From contig NZ_MOWM01000040.1 of NCBI RefSeq assembly GCF_016082275.1, positions 1-51,790 of the forward strand: 51,790 nucleotides of DNA. Direction: 5' to 3'. The position numbers and the translations under genes are program-made. The notes below the pieces were generated by a model. The model was not told the DNA's origin, ran no database searches, and saw only the letters and a program-made list of their open reading frames with translations. Source of the stretch: Variovorax sp. E3 (lineage in GTDB: Bacteria; Pseudomonadota; Gammaproteobacteria; Burkholderiales; Burkholderiaceae_C). Shown here in pieces: positions 1-8,613 of this stretch; position 1 is the stretch's first letter; every line of letters begins with the position of its first letter.

Positions 1-1
1 C

Positions 2-1000
2 GCGCACCTCGATCTGCTCGCGCGGCTCGGCTGCCGCACCTGGGGCGACGTGGCGGCGCTGCCGCGCGGCGGGCTCACGCGGCGCTTCGGCGCCGAGCTG
101 CGCGAGGCGCTCGACGCCGCCTGGGGCCTGCGCCCCGAAAGCCATGCCTGGCTCACGCTGCCCGACGTGTTCGAGCAGAAGCTGGAGCTGCCCGCGCTGG
201 CCGAGACCGCGCCCGAACTCATGTGGTCGGCCAACCGGCTGCTCACTTCGCTGCAGCTCTGGCTGCGCGCCCGCCAGCGCGGCGCGCGCGCGTTCGAGCT
301 GCAGTGGACGCTCGACCTCAAGCGCTTCAACGGCGTCAACCTGCCGCCGCACCAGCAGGTCACCGTGCGCACCGCCGAGCCCACGCAGGACATGGCGCAC
401 CTGCGCCGCCTGCTGTCCGAAAAACTCGCGCTCACCACGCTCTCGGCGCCCGCGAGCTGGCTGCGGCTGCGCACGCTCGAAACCGATCCGTGGGCCGGCG
501 CCAGCACCAGCTTTCTGCCCGAAGACAACCGCAAGGGCGACAAGCTGCACGAGATGGTCGAGCGGCTCAGCGTGCGGCTGGGGGCGCAACAGGTGCTGGT
601 GCCGTCGGCGCAGGCCGACCACAGGCCGGAGCGCAAGCAGGCGTGGCGGCCCGCGCTGCAGAAAGAAAAGACGCAGCCCGACAAGGCCCGCAAGCAAGCG
701 CAGGCCGCCGCCTCGCAGCCCGACGCGATCTACCCGCCGTGGCTGCTGCCCGAGCCCTTGCTGCTCGAGATGGACGGCGAGCGCCCGTGCTATCGCGGCA
801 CGCTCGGCAAGCTCATCGGGCCGCAGCGTGTCGAGGCGGGCTGGTGGGGCGACAAGGAAGAGGGCGGCCAGCCCGCGATGCGCGACTACTACGTCGCCGA
901 AAGCCCCGAGGCCGGCCTGGTGTGGATCTTTCGCGAGCGGCCCTCGGCGCGCTTTTCTTCGGGCGAGGTGCGCTGGTACCTGCAGGGGTTCTATGCCTGA
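2..1000 (+). CDS. imuB: ImuB-like Y-family polymerase homologue, 3' part only
   Basis: This is the C-terminal 332 residues of ImuB, the catalytically inactive Y-family polymerase homologue that bridges ImuA, DnaE2 and the beta clamp in the SOS mutasome. The reading frame is open from the first complete codon, so the N-terminal polymerase-like domain lies outside the window. The visible part begins in a helix-hairpin-helix-like stretch (LARLGCRTWGDVAALP), continues into a little-finger-like region (ELMWSANRLLTSLQLWLRAR), and ends in a basic, Lys/Gln-rich linker and a compact tail (RWYLQGFYA) typical of ImuB. Its stop codon overlaps the dnaE2 start by 8 bases, which supports one operon with translational coupling. 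The identification rests mainly on this linkage plus family recognition of the C-terminal half. In this family the operon is normally LexA-controlled, but the promoter is not in view. Confidence 0.85.
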   Translation, partial: AHLDLLARLGCRTWGDVAALPRGGLTRRFGAELREALDAAWGLRPESHAWLTLPDVFEQKLELPALAETAPELMWSANRLLTSLQLWLRARQRGARAFELQWTLDLKRFNGVNLPPHQQVTVRTAEPTQDMAHLRRLLSEKLALTTLSAPASWLRLRTLETDPWAGASTSFLPEDNRKGDKLHEMVERLSVRLGAQQVLVPSAQADHRPERKQAWRPALQKEKTQPDKARKQAQAAASQPDAIYPPWLLPEPLLLEMDGERPCYRGTLGKLIGPQRVEAGWWGDKEEGGQPAMRDYYVAESPEAGLVWIFRERPSARFSSGEVRWYLQGFYA

Positions 1001-4000
1001 CCTCAGCGACAGGCAACTGCGCGGGCGCAACTCGGCGAAGGTGCATGCGCTGTCGTTGCCGCTGCGCAAGCCGCCCGCGTTCACGCTGCCCGATTACGCC
1101 GAGCTGCACTGCCTGACCAACTTCAGCTTCCAGCGCGGCGCATCCACGCCCGAGGACATGGTCGAGCGGGCCTACCAGCTCGGCTACACGGCGCTGGCGA
1201 TCACCGACGAGTGCTCGGTGGCGGGCATCGTGCGCGCGCATGTGGCCTTGCGCGACCTGCCCGCGAAGCTCGACGAATACGAGCGCGAGCATCCGGACGA
1301 GCCGCCGATTCCGCGCAACCCCGGTTTCCGGCTGCTGTTCGGCAGCGAGTTCCAGTTCGAGCGCTTCAGGCTCGTGGTGATCGCGAACGACACCGAAGGC
1401 TGGGGCAACCTGTGCGAGTTCATCACCGCCGCGCGCAACACCGAGCTGCCCAAGGGCGAGTACCGCGTGGGCTGGGACGAGAGCGACGTGGCCTCGCTGC
1501 GGGACTGCCAGATTCTTTTCGTGCCGCAACGCAGCCCCGGCGGTGCCGTGGACACGGCCACGCTGCATGAAGACCTGATGGCCGCCAAGGCGCTCTACGA
1601 AGACAACCTCTGGCTGGCCGTGGAGCTGTTCAACGAACTCGACGACGACCTCTGGTTCGTCACGCTGATGCAGGCGGGCGAGGAGGCCGGCGTGCCGCTG
1701 GTGGCGGCCGGCGACGTGCGCATGCATGTGCGCGGCAGCAAGCCGCTGCACGACGTGCTGACGGCGGTGCGCGAAGGCAAGACGGTGGCCGAATGCGGCT
1801 TTGCGCTGCAGTCGAATGCCGAGCGGCATCTGCGTTTGCGGGTTCGGCTGGCCGGGCTTTATTTGCCGCAGATGCTGGTGAACACGCAGAGGGTGGCGCA
1901 GCGGTGCAGGTTCGACCCGAACGTGATCCGCGACAACTACAAGTACCCGCTCGAAACCGTGGGCAGCCACGAGACGCCGGGGCAGACGCTGGCGCGCAAG
2001 ACGTGGGAGGGGGCGCGAAATCGTTATCCCGGCGGCATTCCCGAAACGGTGCGCGCACAGGTTCAGAAAGAGCTCGATCTGATCATCGAGCTCAAGTACG
2101 AGATGTTCTTCCTCACGGTGGAAAACGTCGTGAGCTTCGCTCGTTCGCAGCAGATTCTTTGCCAGGGACGCGGGTCATCGGCCAATTCCGCGGTCTGCTT
2201 TTGCCTCGGCATCACGGCGATTGATCCGACGAAAGGGCATTTGCTGTTTGAGCGTTTCCTGAGCCGGGAGCGTCGCGAGCCGCCTGACATCGACGTCGAC
2301 TTCGAGCATCAGCGGCGAGAAGACGTCATTCAGTACATCTACAAAAAATACGGCCGCGAGCGCGCCGCCATTGCAGCGGTCGTCATCTGCTACCGCGCGC
2401 GCAGCGCATTGCGCGACGTGGGCAAGGCCCTGGGCATCGACGAGCGGCTGATCGACGAGTTCGCCAAGGACCACTACTGGTTCGACGACACCGTGCTCGG
2501 CGAGCAGCTGTTCCAGGCGGCCGCGCGCGTCGGCGTGGCGGAAGACGAGCTCAAGCTGGTCCAGTGGATCGAGTTCACGCAAAAGCTCAAGGGCTTCCCG
2601 CGCCACCTGAGCCAGCACGTGGGCGGCTTCGTGCTGACGCACACCAAGCTCACGCGGCTGGTGCCGGTCGAGAAGGCGTCGATGAAAGACCGCTCCGTCA
2701 TCCAATGGGAAAAAGACGACCTCGAGGCCATGGGCATGCTCAAGGTCGATGTGCTCGCGCTCGGCATGCTCAGCGCCATCCAGCGCGGGCTCGACCACAT
2801 GAACCGCTGGCGCAACTCGATGGTGGAGATGCACCACATTCCGAACGACGACCCGAAGGTGTTCGACATGATCTGCGACGCCGACACCATCGGCGTGTTC
2901 CAGATCGAGAGCCGCGCACAGATGTCGATGCTGCCGCGTCTGAAGCCGCGCACCTACGAAGACCTGGTGATCGAAGTGGCCATCGTGCGGCCGGGGCCGA
3001 TACAGGGGGGCATGGTGCATCCGTATCTCAAGCAACGGGAGCGGGTTCGAAAAGATCTGCCCATTCACTACGAGAAAGAAGAATTGCGCGAGGCGCTCGA
3101 ACGCACGCTGGGCATTCCGATCTTCCAGGAGCAGGTGATGCAGATCGCCATGATCGCGGCCAAGTTCACGGCTGACGAGGCCGATCAGTTGCGCCGCGCC
3201 ATGGCCGCATGGAAGCGCAAGGGCGGCCTCGGCAAGTTCCATGACAAGCTCGTGGATGGCATGGTCGACAACGGCTACAAGAAAGCCTTTGCCGAAGCCA
3301 TCTTCAAGCAGGTCATGGGCTTCGGCGACTACGGCTTTCCCGAGAGCCACGCCGCCAGCTTCGCGTTGCTGGTCACGGTCAGCAGCTGGCTCAAGAACTA
3401 CGAGCCCGCCTGTTTTCTTGCCGCGCTGCTCGACTCGCAGCCGATGGGCTTCTACAGCCCGTCGCAGCTCGTGCAGGACGCGCGCCGCCATGGCGTCGAG
3501 GTGCGCCCGGTCGATGTCACGAGAAGCGAAGTCGACACCACGCTCGAAGCCCGCGACCCCAATGCCCCGCGCCCGGCCGGCATCGACCCGCGCTATGCCG
3601 AGCGCCTGGGCAACGAGAACCAGCCCGCGGTGCGGCTGGGCCTGAACCGCATCGCGAGCCTCAGCAAGGGCGGCGCCGAGCGCTTGCTGGCAGCGCGTGC
3701 CGAGGCCGCCTTCAGCAGCACCGAAGACCTCGCCCTGCGCGCCGAACTCGACGGCAAGGACATGGCCGCGCTGGCCGCGGCCGATGCGCTGATGTCGCTG
3801 TCGGGCCATCGGCGCCAGCAGGTGTGGGACGCCACGGCGCAGCGCCGCGCGCCGGCGCTGCTCAAGGGCGTGCCGATCCACGAGCAGGCGTTGCTGCTGC
3901 CGGCCGCGCCCGAGGGCGAGGAGATCGTCGGCGACTACGCGTCGCTCGGCCTCACGCTGCGCCGCCATCCGCTCGCGCTGCTGCGCCCGCGCCTGGCGCG

Positions 4001-4346
4001 CATGAAGCTCATGACGGCGGCCGAGCTGCGCTCGGTGGCCAACGGACAGACCGCGCGCGCCTGCGGCATCGTCAAGGGCCGGCAGCGGCCGCAGACCGCC
4101 AACGGCACCATCTTCGTCACGCTGGAGGACGAGACCGGCAACGTCAACGTGATCGTCTGGAGCCATGTCATCGAGGCCTGGCGCGAGCCGCTGCTCAAGT
4201 CGCACCTGCTCGCGGTGCAGGGCACGTGGCAGCGCGACGACGACAGCGGCGGCAAGGTGCAGCACCTGGTCGCCACCGGCTTCAAGGACCTGACGCCGCT
4301 CATGGGCCGGCTGGCGCGGAGCAACACCAGCCGGGACTTCCATTGA
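993..4346 (+). CDS. dnaE2: Error-prone DNA polymerase DnaE2 (ImuC)
   Basis: C-family DNA polymerase alpha subunit of the DnaE2/ImuC type, 1117 residues, which carries out error-prone lesion bypass with ImuA/ImuB during the SOS response. The N-terminal PHP domain is visible at about residues 35-110 (ELHCLTNFSFQRGAS, ALAITDECSVAG). The palm carries the catalytic acidic motif PDIDVDF near residue 430 and a third acidic site in LKVDVLALGML near residue 580. Finger and tau-side motifs (YGFPESHAASFALL) follow, and an OB fold near residue 1020 (CGIVKGRQRPQT, TLEDETGNVNVIVW) closes the protein. The ATG at 993 was chosen because it overlaps the imuB stop by 8 bases and gives the usual DnaE2 length. 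The frame is open further upstream, to 144, but that extension is antiparallel-free low-complexity Arg/Ser sequence inside imuB. No frame damage is seen. Confidence 0.95.
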   Translation: MPDLSDRQLRGRNSAKVHALSLPLRKPPAFTLPDYAELHCLTNFSFQRGASTPEDMVERAYQLGYTALAITDECSVAGIVRAHVALRDLPAKLDEYEREHPDEPPIPRNPGFRLLFGSEFQFERFRLVVIANDTEGWGNLCEFITAARNTELPKGEYRVGWDESDVASLRDCQILFVPQRSPGGAVDTATLHEDLMAAKALYEDNLWLAVELFNELDDDLWFVTLMQAGEEAGVPLVAAGDVRMHVRGSKPLHDVLTAVREGKTVAECGFALQSNAERHLRLRVRLAGLYLPQMLVNTQRVAQRCRFDPNVIRDNYKYPLETVGSHETPGQTLARKTWEGARNRYPGGIPETVRAQVQKELDLIIELKYEMFFLTVENVVSFARSQQILCQGRGSSANSAVCFCLGITAIDPTKGHLLFERFLSRERREPPDIDVDFEHQRREDVIQYIYKKYGRERAAIAAVVICYRARSALRDVGKALGIDERLIDEFAKDHYWFDDTVLGEQLFQAAARVGVAEDELKLVQWIEFTQKLKGFPRHLSQHVGGFVLTHTKLTRLVPVEKASMKDRSVIQWEKDDLEAMGMLKVDVLALGMLSAIQRGLDHMNRWRNSMVEMHHIPNDDPKVFDMICDADTIGVFQIESRAQMSMLPRLKPRTYEDLVIEVAIVRPGPIQGGMVHPYLKQRERVRKDLPIHYEKEELREALERTLGIPIFQEQVMQIAMIAAKFTADEADQLRRAMAAWKRKGGLGKFHDKLVDGMVDNGYKKAFAEAIFKQVMGFGDYGFPESHAASFALLVTVSSWLKNYEPACFLAALLDSQPMGFYSPSQLVQDARRHGVEVRPVDVTRSEVDTTLEARDPNAPRPAGIDPRYAERLGNENQPAVRLGLNRIASLSKGGAERLLAARAEAAFSSTEDLALRAELDGKDMAALAAADALMSLSGHRRQQVWDATAQRRAPALLKGVPIHEQALLLPAAPEGEEIVGDYASLGLTLRRHPLALLRPRLARMKLMTAAELRSVANGQTARACGIVKGRQRPQTANGTIFVTLEDETGNVNVIVWSHVIEAWREPLLKSHLLAVQGTWQRDDDSGGKVQHLVATGFKDLTPLMGRLARSNTSRDFH

Positions 4347-4417
4347 AGGAGCGATGGATGCAACCGATCGTTCCATGCCTCGCGCCTTGCGCGACTTTTC
4401 GCTAACCTGTTCCTTCC

Positions 4418-5335
4418 ATGTCCGAACTCGTTCTTGACCCCGTCGTCGCGACGCCGATCGGCCCGCCGCCCCCCGCGCCCGATGTGCCGGTGCCCATGCC
4501 GCCGCCTCAGCCCCTGCCGCCGCCTGAAGGCGATCCGCCGCCCGTCGTGCCGCCCGTGACCGACCCGGGGTTTCCGCCGCCGGTGGTCGACCCGCCGCCG
4601 ATGCAGACGGCCGCGCCGGCGGTGCCCTTCGGCAAGCTGCATGCGCGGCGCTTGCGCGAGATCTACCGCTCGGCCGGCTGGCCGTGCTGCGACAGCATCG
4701 AGGTCGAGTTGCTGGCCGGCGGGTTCCTCGAACGCGTGCGCACGCCGCACGGCCACGAGACGCTGCGCGTGACCGACGCCGGCATTGCGCGCATCGCGAC
4801 CACGCTCACCGTCAACCGAGCGGCGTTGTCGCCGCACGAGGCCCTGGTGGAACGCGTGGCGCGCGAGATGACGCGCGGCGGCCGCATCGCGTGGCGCGGC
4901 CTCGGCCTGCGCGCGCGCCTGCCGCCGCTCGAAGAGGGCGGCAAGCCGCGCTGGTGCGTGGCGCGGCCCGATGTGTTCTCGATCCGCAATACCAGCGTCG
5001 AGGCCTATGCCCATCCCATCGTGCACGAGGTGAAGGTCAGCCGCGCCGACCTGCTGGGCGACCTGCGCAAGCCCGACAAGCGCGCGGCCTACCTCGACCT
5101 GGGCGGCGAGTGCTGGTACGTGCTGGGCAACGACGCCAAGGGCCGCTGCATCGCCAAGCCCGAAGAGGTGCCCGCCGAGTGCGGGGTGATGGTGCTCGAA
5201 GGCGAACGGCTCGTGGTGGCGCGCGCGGCGGTGCATCGCACGGTCGAGCGCATTCCGTTCGCGGTGTGGCTGGCGCTGGCCAAGGCGCAACCCATTGCGG
5301 GCTTCGAGGACGAAGCGCAAGACCTGCTGATCTGA
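4418..5335 (+). CDS. Proline-rich protein with a PD-(D/E)XK nuclease-like core
   Basis: A 305-residue protein of unknown function. Residues 1-70 are almost entirely proline-rich low complexity. The folded part begins near residue 70 with what looks like a winged-helix segment (KLHARRLREIYRSAGWP ... LRVTDAGIARIA). It ends with a segment resembling the MmcB/PD-(D/E)XK nuclease fold: RPDVFSI near residue 183, then about 18 residues later HEVKVSRADLLGDL near 201, then YLDLGGECWYVLG. The acidic-D ... E-X-K spacing fits the superfamily active site, and the overall pattern matches DNA-repair-associated MmcB-like proteins; this is a motif-level inference only. It lies 71 bases after dnaE2 on the same strand. 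The ribosome-binding site before ATG 4418 is weak. It might be transcribed with the mutasome operon, which would make it a repair accessory. Confidence 0.6.
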   Translation: MSELVLDPVVATPIGPPPPAPDVPVPMPPPQPLPPPEGDPPPVVPPVTDPGFPPPVVDPPPMQTAAPAVPFGKLHARRLREIYRSAGWPCCDSIEVELLAGGFLERVRTPHGHETLRVTDAGIARIATTLTVNRAALSPHEALVERVAREMTRGGRIAWRGLGLRARLPPLEEGGKPRWCVARPDVFSIRNTSVEAYAHPIVHEVKVSRADLLGDLRKPDKRAAYLDLGGECWYVLGNDAKGRCIAKPEEVPAECGVMVLEGERLVVARAAVHRTVERIPFAVWLALAKAQPIAGFEDEAQDLLI

Positions 5336-5356
5336 CTGCGCGCGCGTCGGCCCGGA

Positions 5357-6370
5357 TCAGGTGATGGCGTCGTAGCTCTGGTGCGCGATGGCGACGACGC
5401 CATTCGGCAGGAACTGGCTCTTCATCTGGCGCAGGCCTTCCTCGCGGTCTTCGGTGCTGGCCTTGGCGTCGAACATCTGGTCGCAGAACTCGAGCAGGTC
5501 TTTCGTGATGCGCTCGTAGCGATAGTGCGTCAGCGCCACCGCATCGATGTCCGCCGGCCCGTAGCCTTCGTAGAACCACGCTTCTTCCCGCGGCTGGTTC
5601 CACACGTTGCCGACACCGCCGCCGATGAACATCAGGTCGCGCTCCTTGGGCGCGAGAACCAGCGTGTCCCAATCGACGATGGACAGGCGGTCGTTGTCGC
5701 CCGCGAGCACGTTGCCCGCGTGGATGTCGGCGTGGCACGGCACCAGCCGCGGCGGTCGCTCGAGCAGGATCGACGCCAGCTGCTCGCTGCGGTAGACCAC
5801 GGTGTCGATCTCTTCCGCATGCGCTTCCCAGAATGTGAAGAAGCGCTTGACGATGTCGTCGCCGGTGACGCCGTTGATGAAGCGGCGCTGGTAGCGGCGC
5901 ACGCCTTCGCGCGATTTGTGCCCGTAGGTTTCCTTGGCAAGGCTGGCCTGCAGGGCTTCGGGGAGTTCGGTGCGGTGGATGGCGGCCAGTGTTGCGCCGA
6001 GTGTTTTCCACTGCGGCTGCGTCAAGGCGCGCTCGAAACCGTTGCTGCCGTCGAAGAAGGGGTAGAGCGCCCAGTCGAAGCCGTGGCTGTGCGTGCTCAG
6101 TTGGCCGTCGGTCGTGGGCAGCGGGGCCATCACGGGCGCGATGCGTTTCTCGTGGTGAAGGAAGGCGGGAACAGCGACAACGGATCTGTCGAAATCGCCG
6201 CGGCGCAGCTTCAGGAAATAGGGCGTTGCATCGTTCGCCTGCACGCGGAAGACCGCTGAATCGACGTCCGCGCCCAAGGGCAGAAATTCAGACCGCGCGA
6301 TGTGCAGTTTGTAGGTGTCGGCGAGGCATCGAGCGATGGCGTCGTGCGAGAGGGCGGGTGGCGTCAGCAT
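5357..6370 (-). CDS. APH/SrkA-type phosphotransferase
   Basis: A 337-residue protein kinase-like phosphotransferase of the aminoglycoside phosphotransferase/choline kinase superfamily. The N-lobe contains a Lys candidate for ATP binding (YFLKLRRGDFDRS). The catalytic loop is HADIHAGNVL near residue 211, and the metal-binding motif is IVDWDT near residue 230. Both are intact, so an active kinase is expected. Its substrate is unknown: the family covers antibiotic kinases, homoserine and choline kinases, and the SrkA/YihE stress protein kinase. It is convergent with the PD-(D/E)XK-like gene (21-base gap) and starts 33 bases after thpR on the same strand, so it may be the last gene of the LexA-boxed unit that begins at 7152. 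That context favours a stress role over antibiotic resistance, but this is inference. Confidence 0.8.
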   Translation of the reverse strand: MLTPPALSHDAIARCLADTYKLHIARSEFLPLGADVDSAVFRVQANDATPYFLKLRRGDFDRSVVAVPAFLHHEKRIAPVMAPLPTTDGQLSTHSHGFDWALYPFFDGSNGFERALTQPQWKTLGATLAAIHRTELPEALQASLAKETYGHKSREGVRRYQRRFINGVTGDDIVKRFFTFWEAHAEEIDTVVYRSEQLASILLERPPRLVPCHADIHAGNVLAGDNDRLSIVDWDTLVLAPKERDLMFIGGGVGNVWNQPREEAWFYEGYGPADIDAVALTHYRYERITKDLLEFCDQMFDAKASTEDREEGLRQMKSQFLPNGVVAIAHQSYDAIT

Positions 6371-6403
6371 GCGATGACTGTAGCGCCGTATGAATGCCTC
6401 GCC

Positions 6404-6919
6404 TCAATGCAGAGGATAGGAGCCCAGCGGCTCGTGGCGAAACGGGTAGCTGAAGTGCGAGCGGATCAGGCGAAATTCCGTTGCCGTCCAGCGAATGGGC
6501 GCGAGGGACATGGGGCGCGCGGCATGCTCGGAGTCACGTGCGATCGTCACGTGTGGTTTCCATCCCCGATCCCGAAGGCGAAAGCCAGCCCGCCGCAGCT
6601 CGCGGGTGATGTCCTGCTGCAGGCGCCGCAAGCCTTCGTGTTCCAGGGGCTGCACCACCGACACGTCGTTGGGCCAGGTGCAGGAGCGGTCGAGCGTGAG
6701 ATCCAGCGGTTGCATAGACACTTCGGCGAGCGCGGCGCGCAGGCGTTGCTCGGCATCTCCTTGCTGATCGTGAAGATACTGAAGCGTCAGGTGAAGGCGC
6801 GCCTTGGGCGGAAAGCGGCAATCTCTCGGCCACCACCAGTCCTGGCGGTGCGCTTCGATTTCAGCTTGCACTTCCTTGCCGGGGAAGAGCCCGATGAGAA
6901 GTTGTCTGCGGGTGCTCAT
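6404..6919 (-). CDS. thpR: RNA 2',3'-cyclic phosphodiesterase (2'-5' RNA ligase family)
   Basis: A 171-residue member of the 2H phosphoesterase family, which opens RNA 2',3'-cyclic phosphates and can join tRNA halves through a 2'-5' linkage in vitro. Both hallmark HxTx motifs are present: HLTL at about residues 43-46 and HVTI at about 123-126. The spacing and length are normal. The start at 6919 (MSTRRQLLIGLF) is preferred over an upstream in-frame ATG because a good Shine-Dalgarno (AAGGAA) lies 8 bases before it. It begins 11 bases after the 73-aa gene that sits under a LexA box and is followed by the phosphotransferase gene. This suggests that the RNA end-processing enzyme is part of an SOS-induced transcript here. 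Confidence 0.87.
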   Translation of the reverse strand: MSTRRQLLIGLFPGKEVQAEIEAHRQDWWWPRDCRFPPKARLHLTLQYLHDQQGDAEQRLRAALAEVSMQPLDLTLDRSCTWPNDVSVVQPLEHEGLRRLQQDITRELRRAGFRLRDRGWKPHVTIARDSEHAARPMSLAPIRWTATEFRLIRSHFSYPFRHEPLGSYPLH

Positions 6920-6930
6920 GGTGCATTCCT

Positions 6931-7152
6931 TCAGGCCTCGGACGGCCACCAGCTCTCGGCCGTCGTCCGGATGACGCGCGCCGCCTGAACGCGAACGTCG
7001 TCCTTGTCATGGTTGTCGCCGTGGCTCTTGTCGCGGGCCACCTTGAAGGGCCAGGTCGAGATGCGGCCCTTGCGGGAGCGGGGCTGCAGCGGATGCAGCC
7101 TCTGGAAGAAAAGGGCCTGCGCAGCGGGCGCGGGCGGGTTGGCGGTGGTCAT
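6931..7152 (-). CDS. 73-aa protein directly downstream of a LexA box
   Basis: A small basic protein of unknown function, 73 residues. It has a hydrophobic-poor N-terminus (MTTANPPAPAAQALFFQRL), a basic middle (RSRKGRISTWPFKVARD), an acidic/His stretch (SHGDNHDKDD) and a conserved-looking tail (VQAARVIRTTAESWWPS). No signal peptide or membrane segment is visible. The ATG at 7152 has a GAGG ribosome-binding site about 9 bases upstream. A near-perfect LexA operator lies 51-66 bases upstream, and thpR follows 11 bases after the stop. Coding evidence is the regulated promoter, the ribosome-binding site and the tight spacing rather than similarity. It is a good candidate for an undescribed SOS-induced small protein. 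Confidence 0.7.
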   Translation of the reverse strand: MTTANPPAPAAQALFFQRLHPLQPRSRKGRISTWPFKVARDKSHGDNHDKDDVRVQAARVIRTTAESWWPSEA

Positions 7153-7200
7153 CGGCGTCGCCTCGATGTTTGTTCTTGGAGACGACGAATTTTAGAGAAA

Positions 7201-7220
7201 TACTGTATTTATGTACAGTA
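7201..7220. promoter_or_regulatory. LexA box (SOS operator)
   Basis: The 20-base site TACTGTATTTATGTACAGTA is a near-perfect palindrome. It contains the core CTGT-N8-ACAG (7203-7218) and flanking TA on both sides, matching the consensus used by LexA in gamma- and betaproteobacteria. It lies 51 bases upstream of the ATG of the 73-aa gene at 7152 and just outside the stop of the SGNH hydrolase gene at 7232. It therefore most likely represses the minus-strand unit 7152 -> 5357. Confidence 0.88.
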
Positions 7221-7231
7221 TATTTGCGAGC

Positions 7232-8500
7232 TCAGGGCGAGGTGCCGAGCAGGGCCTCCAGGTCGATGGCGGCGGCCATGGCCTTGTAGCCGGCATCGCC
7301 CGGATGCAGGTGGTCCCCCGAGTCCATGGCCGCCTTCAGGCGCGACGGGCGGGCCGGGTCGCGCAGCAGCGCGTCGAAGTCGACCACCGCGTCGAAGGCG
7401 CCGCTTTCGCGGATCCAGCGGTTCACGGCCTGGCGCACCTTGTCCTTGTCGGGCGAGTAGTGGCCCTCCAGCGGCGTGCCTTCGAGCGCGCGTTCGGTGG
7501 GGGCGATGGTGCCGGCCATGATGCGCACGTGGTGGGCGCGGGCCATCTCGATCAGCTGGCGAAAGCCCTGGATCATTTCTTCCGCGCGCACCGCGGGCTC
7601 GCTCGGCGCGAAGGGGCCGCCGGGCCAGCCGATGTCGTTGGTGCCCAGCAGCACGACCATGGCCCGCACGCCCGGTTGGGCGAACACGTCGCGGCCCGCG
7701 CGCTCCAGGCCGGCGCGGCCCATGCCGTCCTTCAACAGCCGGCCGCCGGAGATGCCGGCGTTCAGCACCGCCACATCGCGGCCCGCCAGCCGTTCGGCGA
7801 GCGCATCGGGCCAGCGGGTGTTGGCGCCGGGCGTGGCGCCGTTGCCGTCGGTGAGCGAGTCGCCGAACGCCACCACGGTGACGGGCGCCCGGGGCGTTCC
7901 ACGATCAGGCCGCTCACGTAGACGCGGGTGCTCCATTGGCTGGCTGCGGCGGGCAGGCGAGGGGCGCCGGTCAAATCGCCGTCCGACACGTAGGCGGTCT
8001 GGCGGGCGTCGAAGTGAAGCCCGCCGGCTGGCTGGGCTGCGGCAGGTAGAGCGACACGGTGACCTCGCCGAGCGCGGGCAGGGCGATGTCCACCGGGTCG
8101 CTGACCAGCCGCGCGCCGGCGGGCACGGTCACTTCGGCCTGCCCGCCGAAGCGCAGCGGCCGGTCGCTGCCCTCGACGATCGCCGAGCCGTCGGCATGCC
8201 GCGCCACGCGGGCCGATGCGATGCGCAGCGGCGCGGTGCCGCCTTCGTTGCTGATCACCACGCGCAGCCGCGTGCCGCCGATGCTCAGGCGCGCCACCTG
8301 GCGAATCGTTTGCCGGTTGAACTGGAAGGGCAGGCCCGAGGGCAGCACGAAGTCGCCGCTCCAGACGGGTTGCGTGCTGGCCATCCAGCTGGGGCTCCAA
8401 TGCGTGGCCAAGGGTTCGGCGGCCGACGCGGCAACCGTGCCGGCGAGCGACAGCGCAGTGCGCCCTGGCGGATGAGCGATGCGAATGAAGAGGGGGTCAT
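7232..8500 (-). CDS. SGNH/GDSL hydrolase, secreted; frame broken at three sites
   Basis: A secreted esterase/lipase of the SGNH superfamily, about 423 residues once the frame is restored. The start at 8500 (MTPSSFASLIRQGA, AAGGA ribosome-binding site) leads into a signal peptide ending near VAASAAEP. A beta-rich N-terminal domain follows (THWSPSWMAST, RQTIRQVARLSIGG) and then the hydrolase domain. This shows block I GDSLTDGNG, the GTNDIGWPGG block, and the catalytic D-x-x-H in GDHLHPGD. The sequence must shift frame near 8456, 8016 and 7890. At each place adding back one C/G (minus-strand GG, CC and GGGG contracted by one) gives continuous protein. Nine such contractions occur in the window, so sequencing error is more likely than true decay. 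It is divergent from the LysR gene at 8614, a common arrangement for a regulator and its target. Confidence 0.8.
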
Positions 8501-8613
8501 GGGGATGTCCTTGGATGAAAAGCGAATCGAGGGCGCGACTTTCATTCATGCGCATCCGGATGGGTAGAAGGCAAAATGGCATTCAGACCATTCCATATTC
8601 GAATACATCCGCC

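Noticed and set aside
144..992. A long N-terminal extension of DnaE2
   Set aside because: It is Arg/Ser-rich off-frame translation of imuB. The ATG at 993 gives the normal start and length.
2175..4376. A 733-residue minus-strand frame opposite dnaE2
   Set aside because: It is a shadow of the GC-rich coding strand: biased His/Arg/Ala composition, no ribosome-binding site, no domain.
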